Shown: piece by piece, positions 7,972 through 17,557 of the stretch | Layout of the letters: each line of letters begins with the position of its first letter | Position numbering within the stretch: the stretch's first letter is position 1 | Source: Anaerolineaceae bacterium | GTDB lineage: Bacteria; Chloroflexota; Anaerolineae; Promineifilales; Promineifilaceae | Reading direction: 5' to 3' | Assembly: GCA_002699125.1 (NCBI GenBank) | Contig: PABI01000030.1 | Span: 62,001-126,000 of the forward strand | Length of the DNA stretch: 64,000 nt | Notes under the pieces: model-generated | The model's input: the letters and a program-made list of their open reading frames with translations, nothing else | Told to the model about the DNA's origin: nothing | Database searches by the model: none | Translations under genes and position numbers: made by a program

Positions 7972-9527
7972 ATCTCCTGGCGCTCGAAGAGGGCTACGGC
8001 CGTAACCAAAAACACCACAATCAACACTCCATTGGCCGACAGCGCCGCCCCGTTAAACGGCACCCCATCCGCCAGGCCAAGCTGCGACGCCCAGCCCACC
8101 AGCGCCGAGGGGAAAAACTGCCCAACCGGCGGAATACTGCCCAAAATGAGCAGTAAGACGGCTCCCAACAAAGCCATGCCCGCCGCACCGCCGGTGCTTT
8201 GGCCAATTGTGCTGGCCAGGAGGGTAACGGCCGTAAACACCAGCGCCCACAGCCACAGCAGCATCCCACCAAACAAAAACGGACCGAACGCCAGCGGCTC
8301 GAACAATACCAGCGTATAATAATACGCCCCCAAGGTCCCCAACAGCAGCGCCACAAAATAGACCACACCCTGGGCCACAAACTTGCTCAGCAAAAACGCC
8401 CAGCGCGGCAGCGGCTTGCTCAAGATGATCGCTGCCGTCCCTTTGTCTTTCTCACCGGCCACGGCCCCCATTCCCAGCAAAATGACCAAAACAAAGCCAA
8501 ACTGGGTCAGGTTTTTGATGTATTGGCTCACGGCATCGGCCGCCGTGGGTTCGGGGATGAGTCCGGCGAACTGTTCGGCACCGGGCACGCTGCTGAGCAG
8601 CTCCGGCGTGAACTTGGCCAGCAGGGGCGAGGCCAGGCCAAACAGAACAAACACAGCCACCATGACCACCGCCCGACGGGTGCGCCACTGCTGCTTGAGC
8701 TCCTGGGCAACGGCCGTTCCCAACAGCCTTAACTCATTTTGCCAGCCCAAACCAGGACTCGTCTTGGTAGGCGCAGGCCACTGCCGCCACAGCCAAAAGG
8801 CACCGGGCAAAGCCAATGCCAGTAAGAGCAATTCTACCCAGAGCACCTCCAGGAATTGGGCGGCGTAAACGGCCGTTGCATCCAACACCGTATGGTAAGC
8901 TGCACCCAGCAGCACCGGCCACACCTGCCGCTGTTTGAAGGCACGCCATACCAGCACCGAAATCGTGACGTGCAGCGTCATGGCCACCAGCCGCTCAAAG
9001 ACGGCGGCAAACACCAGCCAGGGGGTTTCTTGCAATGTAGTGAGCTGCTCAGTGACGGCCGTTAGCTCCGTCGCCGTCATGCCCAGCGTGCTCAAATCCA
9101 TGTTGCGAATGGCCCACAGCGAGCTGAGCGACCCGGCGGTAAACACGCCGCCGATGACCATCGCCTCAATTCCACCGTGACCCAGGCCTACCAGCAGGCC
9201 GTCCTCAAACCGCTCGGCCAGCCGCTGCCGGAAGAGGAACCAGTAACCCAACACGCGGGCAATCGTTTCGCTTAACCCGGCAGACAGTCCCAGAATAACG
9301 GCCGTTCCCAACAAATTCGGCGCATCCGGACCTATCGGGCCAATCACGCCCAAATCGCCCAGCCAGTTGTTGAGCGGAATATGGTACGTCTGCGAGCCAA
9401 TAAAGGTGAGGACGCCCACGCAAAAGAGCAGCCACGGCACCCGGTACCGCCGCCGCAGCCAGATGGCCAGCCCCAGCGGGAAGAGAATCATGATTAGTAC
9501 AGCGGTTGTGAAGAGAAAGATGGTCAT
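7968..9527 (-). CDS. YhfC-like membrane protease domain fused to ABC-2 type permease
   Basis: 519 residues in two halves. Residues about 1-250 are a multi-helix YhfC/PrsW-like putative intramembrane peptidase: LSAGLSETIARVLGYW, GLGHGGIEAMVIGG and AAYHTVLDATAVYAA carry the conserved Glu and His residues. Residues about 265-519 are an ABC-2 permease: a long loop after QQWRTRRAVVMVAVF, then the typical GMGAVAGEKDKGTAAIILSKPLPRWAFLLSKF, followed by five helices. The downstream-transcribed partners on the same strand are the ATPase, a PLDc_N peptide and a winged-helix regulator. The fusion suggests an export system with a built-in protease, or a release mechanism; that is inference. Each half is close to its family's usual length. 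Confidence 0.7.
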   Translation of the reverse strand: MTIFLFTTAVLIMILFPLGLAIWLRRRYRVPWLLFCVGVLTFIGSQTYHIPLNNWLGDLGVIGPIGPDAPNLLGTAVILGLSAGLSETIARVLGYWFLFRQRLAERFEDGLLVGLGHGGIEAMVIGGVFTAGSLSSLWAIRNMDLSTLGMTATELTAVTEQLTTLQETPWLVFAAVFERLVAMTLHVTISVLVWRAFKQRQVWPVLLGAAYHTVLDATAVYAAQFLEVLWVELLLLALALPGAFWLWRQWPAPTKTSPGLGWQNELRLLGTAVAQELKQQWRTRRAVVMVAVFVLFGLASPLLAKFTPELLSSVPGAEQFAGLIPEPTAADAVSQYIKNLTQFGFVLVILLGMGAVAGEKDKGTAAIILSKPLPRWAFLLSKFVAQGVVYFVALLLGTLGAYYYTLVLFEPLAFGPFLFGGMLLWLWALVFTAVTLLASTIGQSTGGAAGMALLGAVLLLILGSIPPVGQFFPSALVGWASQLGLADGVPFNGAALSANGVLIVVFLVTAVALFERQEI

Positions 9528-9574
9528 TTTTGGTAATCCGTATTCCGTAATGTCGCTGCGCGACCGCTTCGCGT

Positions 9575-9628
9575 ACGGTAATCGGTGGTCGGTAAACGGT
9601 TCACCGCTTACGGATTACCGATTACCGT
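9575..9628. repeat. 7-base-period inverted repeat array (unit CGGTNNN)
   Basis: Heptamers CGGTAAT, CGGTGGT, CGGTAAA, CGGTTCA pass into the reverse sense (CCGATTA, CCGTTCA). Perfect 12-base arms ACGGTAATCGGT (9575-9586) and ACCGATTACCGT (9617-9628). It occupies the space between the ATPase and the permease fusion within one apparent operon. Confidence 0.75.
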
Positions 9629-9636
9629 TCACCGCC

Positions 9637-10572
9637 CTACCGGTCGCTAATTGATAAGAAGATTTCTTCCAGAGACGGCCGCAGCCATTCAAACTTGTTG
9701 AGCTGCACGTGGTTTTCAACGACCAGCGGCAGCAGCGCTTGCTGGGCGGCGGCCACATCATGAACGTGCAGGTGCAGACGGCCGTTTTCGTGGTCAATTT
9801 GCTGCACCCAGGATTGGTTTTGCAGGATGGGGACGAGGTGGGAAACGGCCGTTGGCGAACCGGGAGCTACTTCCAGCAAGACGCTGTCCGTGGCGTAACG
9901 GTCCATCAACTCATCCCGTTCTGCCACCAGCACCAGCTCTCCTTCGCGGATGATGCCAATTGTGTCACACACCCGTTCTACATCGGCCAAAATATGGCTG
10001 GAGAGGAAGATGGTGACCTGGCCGCGCAGGCTGTCCAGCAGGGCCAGCAGCTCATGCCGCCCGGCTGGGTCCAGCGCACTCGTTGGCTCGTCCAAAAAGA
10101 GCACCGGCGGTTCGTGCAGCAGTGCCTGGGCAATGCCCATGCGCTGCATCATGCCGCCGGAAAAGCCGCGAATCGGCCGTTTAGCCGCATCCGTCAGCTT
10201 CACCAGCGTCAGCATCTCGTTGATGCGCCGCTTTCGCGTGGCGTTGTTCATTTGGAACAGCTTACCCACGTAGTCCAGATATTCCAACGGGGTCATCCAG
10301 CCGTAAAAAGCCGGTTCCTGCGGCAGATAGCCAAAGCGAGATCGGGCCGTGCTGTCGGCGGTAGTGGTTTCTACACCGGCCACCCAGGCAGTGCCCTCGC
10401 TGGGCTGGGCCAGCCCGGTAAGCAGGCGAATGGTCGTGGTTTTGCCCGCGCCGTTGCGCCCTAAAAAGCCAAAAATCGAGCCTTGGGCGACCGTGAGATC
10501 CAGCGACTTAAGCGCCTGAATCTCACCGTATTGCTTGCTCAAGCCCTGGCAGCGAATAGCAAAGTCGTTCAT
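9637..10572 (-). CDS. ABC transporter ATP-binding protein
   Basis: 311 residues, drug/lipid-exporter type. Walker A is FLGRNGAGKTTTIRLL, the Q-loop is FGYLPQEPAFYGWM, the signature is IRGFSGGMMQRMGIAQAL, Walker B with the catalytic Glu is PVLFLDEPTSALDP, and the switch His is in FLSSHILADVERVCD. About 90 C-terminal residues after the nucleotide-binding domain are typical of the CcmA/NatA exporter subfamily. It abuts the PLDc_N gene (stop/start one base apart) and lies upstream of the permease fusion, which supplies the membrane part. Confidence 0.9.
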   Translation of the reverse strand: MNDFAIRCQGLSKQYGEIQALKSLDLTVAQGSIFGFLGRNGAGKTTTIRLLTGLAQPSEGTAWVAGVETTTADSTARSRFGYLPQEPAFYGWMTPLEYLDYVGKLFQMNNATRKRRINEMLTLVKLTDAAKRPIRGFSGGMMQRMGIAQALLHEPPVLFLDEPTSALDPAGRHELLALLDSLRGQVTIFLSSHILADVERVCDTIGIIREGELVLVAERDELMDRYATDSVLLEVAPGSPTAVSHLVPILQNQSWVQQIDHENGRLHLHVHDVAAAQQALLPLVVENHVQLNKFEWLRPSLEEIFLSISDR

Positions 10573-10770
10573 TTAGACTTCATCCCGTCCCAACAGTAGA
10601 TAGACGATGGGACCAATCAAATTGATAAATATGATCACCAACACCCAAACCCACTTGGGGCCGCGCGTCTGCTCCCGGCGCACTAAATCGGTCAGGGCAA
10701 AGATGATCAGCACCAGTTGAATGACAATAACTGGGATGAGTAGGGGCAGGTATTCGTTTAGGACTTCCAT
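10573..10770 (-). CDS. Small PLDc_N-type membrane peptide
   Basis: 65 residues with two hydrophobic helices (about 8-26 and 42-60) joined by ALTDLVRREQTRGPKWVWVLVI. That is the pattern of the phospholipase D N-terminal (PLDc_N) module: a helix, an Asp/basic loop, then a Trp-rich second helix. No catalytic domain is attached. The same kind of peptide is often encoded beside NatA-like ABC exporters, and here it sits between regulator and ATPase. Role unknown. Confidence 0.75.
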   Translation of the reverse strand: MEVLNEYLPLLIPVIVIQLVLIIFALTDLVRREQTRGPKWVWVLVIIFINLIGPIVYLLLGRDEV

Positions 10771-10789
10771 GTTTGCAACTCCTTTTTTT

Positions 10790-10860
10790 AGTGAAAAGTA
10801 AAAAGTGATAAGTGAAAAGCAAGTAACCCACTTTTCACTTTTTACTTATCACTTTTCACT
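10790..10860. repeat. 7-base-period inverted repeat array (unit AGTGAAA)
   Basis: Two 30-base blocks, 10790-10819 and 10831-10860, are in opposite orientation. The left reads AGTGAAA-AGTAAAA-AGTGATA-AGTGAAA-AG. The right, read on the other strand, has the same heptamers with the two middle ones swapped. The right block supplies the last codons (Ser-Glu-Lys) and TGA stop of the winged-helix regulator. Confidence 0.75.
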
Positions 10861-11400
10861 GCCATTCTCCGGCAATGGTTGGGAGACAATGGCCAATTTG
10901 CGCCGGGCACGGCCGTCTCCCGGTTTATTGTTTAACAGCTTCATAACGGCCGTATTAATTTCCATCTGGAATGTGTCCAGCTCGGCCGTGGTGGCATAAA
11001 AAGCGACCTCTGTGTAGCCGGTGCGATCGGCCAGCATGTCGATGGGCGCATTTTTGGTGACGTATTCGGCATAATCTTGCACCAGCGTCAGGGCATACGT
11101 TGTAAAAAAGCGAATATGATCGTCTACTGACACCTCATTCATCTCCTCCGGCCCGAGTCGGGCTGGCTGGTCCAGACGATACGTCTTTTCCTGAATGCCG
11201 TTCACCAGCCTGGTTTCATCTATCACAATCAAGTCGTGTTCCAGCAGCAGCTTCAGATGTCGGTAGATCGACGATTTTGGCGTGTCGGGCAGCCGGTCAG
11301 AAATTTCCTGTGTGGTCAACGTCTCTGTGCCAATGGCCCGTAAGATTTGGAAACGAACCGGATGAATAACAAGCTCTATTTTCCGCAAAACAGTCTCCAT
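10849..11400 (-). CDS. ArsR-like winged-helix transcriptional regulator
   Basis: 183 residues. The N-terminal winged helix is visible: IELVIHPVRFQILRAIGTETLTTQEISDRLPDTPKSSIYRHLKLLLEHDLIVID, with recognition helix around SSIYRHLKLLL, then a wing. A second helical region from about 100 to 165 (FFTTYALTLVQDYAEYV) may dimerise or bind ligand. It heads the ABC export operon and is followed by the PLDc_N, ATPase and permease genes, so it likely controls them and itself. A promoter and an operator-like palindrome lie directly in front of it. The last residues come from a heptamer repeat. Confidence 0.8.
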   Translation of the reverse strand: METVLRKIELVIHPVRFQILRAIGTETLTTQEISDRLPDTPKSSIYRHLKLLLEHDLIVIDETRLVNGIQEKTYRLDQPARLGPEEMNEVSVDDHIRFFTTYALTLVQDYAEYVTKNAPIDMLADRTGYTEVAFYATTAELDTFQMEINTAVMKLLNNKPGDGRARRKLAIVSQPLPENGSEK

Positions 11401-11410
11401 TATTAATTTT

Positions 11411-11455
11411 GATAATGTTATCGGATATGATAATCAACAACGGCCGCTTTGTCAA
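11411..11455 (-). promoter_or_regulatory. Promoter with overlapping operator palindrome of the ABC export operon
   Basis: On the minus strand TTGACA (11450-11455) and TATCAT (11427-11432) are separated by exactly 17 bases. Just downstream, around the expected start point, is the palindrome GATAATGTTATC (11411-11422, arms GATAA/TTATC), with a related GATATGATAATC partly overlapping the -10 box. The placement fits repression by the winged-helix protein encoded next; that is inference. Confidence 0.6.
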
Positions 11456-11498
11456 GCAAGTCGAAATAAAAGTGTGCCGAAAGAATTGTTGATGCAAG

Positions 11499-11548
11499 AC
11501 GAGGCCTGAGCCTGTCGCAGGCCGGCCTGCGACAGGCTCAGGCCTCGT
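11499..11548. repeat. 50-base perfect palindrome
   Basis: Twenty-five bases starting ACGAGGCCTGAGCC and ending in GCAGGCC (11499-11523) are followed without gap by their exact complement (11524-11548). There is no T-run on either side, so it is not an ordinary terminator. It sits in the divergent gap between the ABC regulator and the kinase-fold gene. A perfect gapless palindrome of this length is normally unstable, which suggests it is young or maintained. Confidence 0.8.
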
Positions 11549-11663
11549 TTGGCGTTGTAGGTTATCAACAAAAAATCCGGCCACCTGAAATAAAACGCAG
11601 ATTTGCTCTCCACAAGGTTGTTCGGGACGGGTGATTTTTGTCCTTTTGGCGTAAACTAGAGGC

Positions 11664-13111
11664 ATGATAAAGAAGCGCCAGTTTGCCATTGTCGGCATCC
11701 CCCTTAGTCGTCCCGAAATTGTGGATTTTTTGGTGCCGCCACAGCCGAAAGCGCGGGGCAGCAAGATCACCATTGTGGGGCAACGGCCGTCTCCCACCAC
11801 CGAAGCAAAGTGGATTAAACATCTGGCGGAAACGGCCGTTCCTACAGTTGAAGATTTGCTGCAAATTGACGACCCACATGGCCATCTCGTAGAAAGGGCC
11901 ACCGACCGCCTGGTACCTGTTGAATTCCTGGCCGAGCCAGATTTTCTCACCCGTGACCTGGGTGGCTGGGTATCCAATTACTTTGGCACAATAGGGTACG
12001 AGCCACCGCTGGCCAACGGCGATCCGCTGCTGAACCGGGCAGAAATTTTACGAGATTTTGGCAGCCAAATTCGCTTTTTTGGCGCGGATCCACATCAGGT
12101 AGCTAAGCGGCTGGAAGAAGAAACCGGCATGGGAATTGAGGCCATCGTCCAGGCGTTCTGCCGCCTGCACACCATCCGCCAGCATCACCTGGGCCAACGC
12201 CCCACCCTCCCCACCCACATGGCATACATCGACCGGCTCTATACCGAAATAGCTGAGGAATGCAGCTTTGCCGCAAAAGATCAGCCAGCCATCCCCAACC
12301 ACATTTTGCTTGATGAACTACTGGGGCAGCTGGTGATTTTGGAATTGCTCAGGCGAACGGCCGTTGCCGACCAAAATCATTCTGTAAGCGACGTCATCGC
12401 TGCCTGGCAAGAAACTCACAAGCAAGCCAGCGGCCTTCAGCTTCTGCTCAAAGGTGAGTACATTATCGGGCGGCACCGACGCAGCACTATCCTCATCGCC
12501 CCTGAGTTGGGCGTGGTGGTGAAGCAGCCGGCCCCTGAACCATTTCATGAAATTGAGTTGGGTGCCAGGATGGTAAACGGCCGTCCCGAAAATTGGCCTG
12601 TTATGACCGAGGATGGTGCATTGGTCACGGCGCGTGGCCGCCTGCGGCTGATTCTGGAAGAAAATTTAGTACCGCGGATCAGCCGTGCCTTTGGCTACAA
12701 CACCCAGTTCTCCTCGCTGCTGGGGCTGACGATTGAGCCATTTATCCAGGGCGACACTGTCCTGGAAGCCGTCTGGGGCAATGCCGCCCGGCTTACCCCC
12801 GCGCTGTACGAGGAAATTGTGCTGCATCAGCTCGTCTGCGAACAGTTAGGCATCGAAAATGGAGATTGGCATGCCGCTAACTTCATCGTGCGCCAGCCAG
12901 ACGGCGCCATCGTCCATGTCGATTGGGGGGCCGCCCGCCCCCTCCGACCGGACGAACGCACACCTGGAGGCGAGTCAGCACGGCTGCACCAGGTACGCAA
13001 CATCGCCTTTTCCTTTAAACATCCGCCATTGGTGGCCAGGGTTGAGCAGCTTCATGATGCATTGACGCGGGATGACGGCCGTGTCGCCGCTTTACAAACA
13101 AGAGCGCAGGA

Positions 13112-13127
<16 letters not shown>
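11664..13127 (+). CDS. Protein with kinase-fold C-terminus, unknown role
   Basis: 487 residues. The C-terminal part has kinase-like signatures: QLGIENGDWHAANFIVRQPDGAIVHVDWGAARPL resembles a catalytic loop with a downstream Asn and a DWG in place of DFG, and GVVVKQPAPEPFHEIELG could hold the ATP-binding Lys. The N-terminal 250 residues have no motif I recognise. The frame carries several in-frame ACGGCCGT copies (TAV, NGR), as in native neighbours. It precedes galT by ten bases and may be co-transcribed with the gal genes. TAAACT six bases before the ATG could be a -10 box for a short leader. It could be a pseudokinase or an atypical sugar/antibiotic kinase. Confidence 0.5.
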
Positions 13128-15398
<2,271 letters not shown>

Positions 15399-15439
15399 CC
15401 GCCCAACCAAATTGACAGCGGCTCTGCAAGGTTAGACGT

Positions 15440-15530
15440 GTAAAACCAGTGTTCAGCGATCAGCAGCCGGTAATCTGTACTGACTGACGACTGATTACTG
15501 AACGCTGCTTACTGATTTACTGAAAACTGA
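15440..15530. repeat. 7-base-period inverted repeat array (unit CAGTNNN)
   Basis: Units CAGTGTT, CAGCGAT, CAGCAGC on one side face reverse-sense ACTGACG, ACTGATT, ACTGAAC, GCTTACTG, ACTGAAA on the other. It fills the galK-galE gap. This is the third sequence flavour of the heptamer family in the window. Confidence 0.65.
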
Positions 15531-15545
15531 CACAAGGAGATTCAG

Positions 15546-16529
15546 ATGAAAATTCTCGTTACCGGCGGGGCTGGCTATATTGGCAGCATCACCGTTGAGC
15601 GTCTCATTAAAGCTGGCGAAGAAGTGGTTGTTTTTGACAATTTGTACCAGGGACATCGTGATGCGGTGCATCCCGACGCCGTGTTTGTACAGGGCGATCT
15701 GGCTGATAAAACGGCCGTGGAAGCCGCCATCGCCGAACACAAGCCGGACGGCATTATGCACTTTGCCTCGTATACCCTTGTGGGCGAATCGGTGGAAAAG
15801 CCGTTCCTGTACCTGCGCGATAACATCGTCAACGGACTGAATTTAATTGAAGCGGCCGTTGCCCACGGTGTCAAAGGGTTCATCCTCTCCTCCACCGCCA
15901 ACCTGTTCGACGACCCGGAGCGCATGCCCATCGACGAAGAAGAGCGCATCGTGCCCGGCAGTCCCTACGGCGAATCCAAATTCATTTTGGAGCGCTACTT
16001 GCACTGGATGGACCGGCTGTACGATATGCGCTACTGCTGCCTGCGCTACTTCAACGCCTGCGGCGCCACAGAAACGCGCGGCGAAGACCACGACCCGGAA
16101 ACCCACCTCATTCCCCTGGTGCTGGAAGTGGCGCTGGGCCAGCGTGAAAAAATCACGATCTTCGGCGACGATTACAACACACCGGACGGCACCTGCGTCC
16201 GCGACTACATCCACGTGGTGGACTTGGCCGAAGCCCACATTTTGGCCATGCGTGAAATCCTTAATGGGGGACACAGCCGCAAGTACAATTTGGGAAACGG
16301 CCGTGGCTTCAGCGTCAAAGAAGTGATCGACACCGCCCGCGCCGTGACCGGGCATCCCATCCCTGCCGAAATTGGCCCGCGCCGTGCCGGCGATCCAGAC
16401 ATCTTGATTGCCAGCAGCGAAACGATCAACCACGATCTCGGCTGGGCACCTATCTACACCAACCTGCGCCAAATCATCGAGATGGCCTGGAAATGGCATG
16501 TGGCCAATCCGCACGGGTATGAGAAATAG
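15546..16529 (+). CDS. galE: UDP-glucose 4-epimerase
   Basis: Interconverts UDP-galactose and UDP-glucose, NAD-bound. 327 residues, normal for the short-chain epimerase family. Rossmann motif [13 protein letters not shown] at the N-terminus, [13 protein letters not shown], catalytic [14 protein letters not shown] (Tyr and Lys of YxxxK) around residue 140, RYFNACGA, and the late [26 protein letters not shown] precedes the ATG. It ends directly at the start of the next gene, with the hydrolase ATG following the TAG without a gap. Confidence 0.95.
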   Translation: MKILVTGGAGYIGSITVERLIKAGEEVVVFDNLYQGHRDAVHPDAVFVQGDLADKTAVEAAIAEHKPDGIMHFASYTLVGESVEKPFLYLRDNIVNGLNLIEAAVAHGVKGFILSSTANLFDDPERMPIDEEERIVPGSPYGESKFILERYLHWMDRLYDMRYCCLRYFNACGATETRGEDHDPETHLIPLVLEVALGQREKITIFGDDYNTPDGTCVRDYIHVVDLAEAHILAMREILNGGHSRKYNLGNGRGFSVKEVIDTARAVTGHPIPAEIGPRRAGDPDILIASSETINHDLGWAPIYTNLRQIIEMAWKWHVANPHGYEK

Positions 16530-17549
16530 ATGGCAAAAAGTAAAACAAGTTGGTTAATTAAATTTGGGATTTTAGCTTCAGCCGTTTACCTGCACAATCA
16601 GCGGCTTGCCAAACTAGCCAGGAAAACAGACGCGCTGACGGCCCAAGCTGTCGATGAGTTGAACCGTAAAAATCCAGGCTTGAACGCGGCCTGTCGTTTT
16701 ATTGATGTGGATGGCGTGATTTTACACACGCTCATTGCCGGGCCAGAAGATGGTCCGTTGGCACTGCTGCTGCATGGTTTTCCAGAACATTGGGTTTCCT
16801 GGCGCAAGCAGATTCCGGCATTGGCGCAGGCGGGCTACCGCGTCATTGTGCCAGATCAGCGCGGCTACAACCGCAGCAGCAAGCCGTGGGGAATACGGCC
16901 GTATCGCCTCGATGCCCTCACCCAAGATGTCGCTGGGTTGATTGAAAAGTTGGGGCGGGAAACGGCCGTTATCGTTGGCCATGATTGGGGCGGCGGCGTG
17001 GCCTGGCAGTTTGCCGCCGACTATCCGCAAATGGTAGAAAAACTCATCATCATGAACGCACCACATCCCAAAGCCATGGGACGCGAATTGCGCAAAGGCT
17101 GGGAACAGCGCCGCAAATCATGGTACATGCTTTTTTTCCAGCTCCCGCTGCTGCCTGAATTTCTCCTTACCCTTGATCCCCGCCAAACAGCTCGTCGCAG
17201 CTTTCAAGAGATGACCATTCAGCCAGGCGCTTTTTCAGATGATGAGGTAGAAATGATGGCCGTGGCCATGAGCCAACCCCGGGCCATGACCAGCATGATC
17301 AACTGGTATCGCGCCATTCGCCACCAGCCAGTCAACAAGGCCAATTACATTCCGGCCCCCACCCTGCTCATCTGGGGCGAGCAGGATTTTGCCCTCAGTA
17401 AAGCGCTCACAGAAGACTTGACTAAATGGGTGCCCAACTTGCAGCGCCATTACGTTCCCAACAGCAACCATTGGGTCCAAAACGAAGCGCCGCAAGAAGT
17501 GAATAAGGCAATGCTGACTTTTTTGAAGCGGCCGTTTCCCACGACGTGA
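16530..17549 (+). CDS. Alpha/beta hydrolase, epoxide-hydrolase-like
   Basis: 339 residues. The oxyanion motif is LLLHGFPEHWVSWRKQIP, the nucleophile elbow VIVGHDWGGGVAWQFA (Asp nucleophile, as in epoxide hydrolases and haloalkane dehalogenases), the lid region follows, and the catalytic His is in VPNSNHWVQNEAP near the C-terminus, with LLIWGEQDFAL carrying the acid. An N-terminal hydrophobic stretch (about 8-25) may anchor it to the membrane. It directly follows galE and is presumably the last gene of that unit. Natural substrate unknown. Confidence 0.8.
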   Translation: MAKSKTSWLIKFGILASAVYLHNQRLAKLARKTDALTAQAVDELNRKNPGLNAACRFIDVDGVILHTLIAGPEDGPLALLLHGFPEHWVSWRKQIPALAQAGYRVIVPDQRGYNRSSKPWGIRPYRLDALTQDVAGLIEKLGRETAVIVGHDWGGGVAWQFAADYPQMVEKLIIMNAPHPKAMGRELRKGWEQRRKSWYMLFFQLPLLPEFLLTLDPRQTARRSFQEMTIQPGAFSDDEVEMMAVAMSQPRAMTSMINWYRAIRHQPVNKANYIPAPTLLIWGEQDFALSKALTEDLTKWVPNLQRHYVPNSNHWVQNEAPQEVNKAMLTFLKRPFPTT

Positions 17550-17557
17550 AAAAAAAG

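Noticed and set aside
9541..9640. Insertion sequence end or attachment site
   Set aside because: Inverted arms are heptamer arrays without transposase or target duplication.
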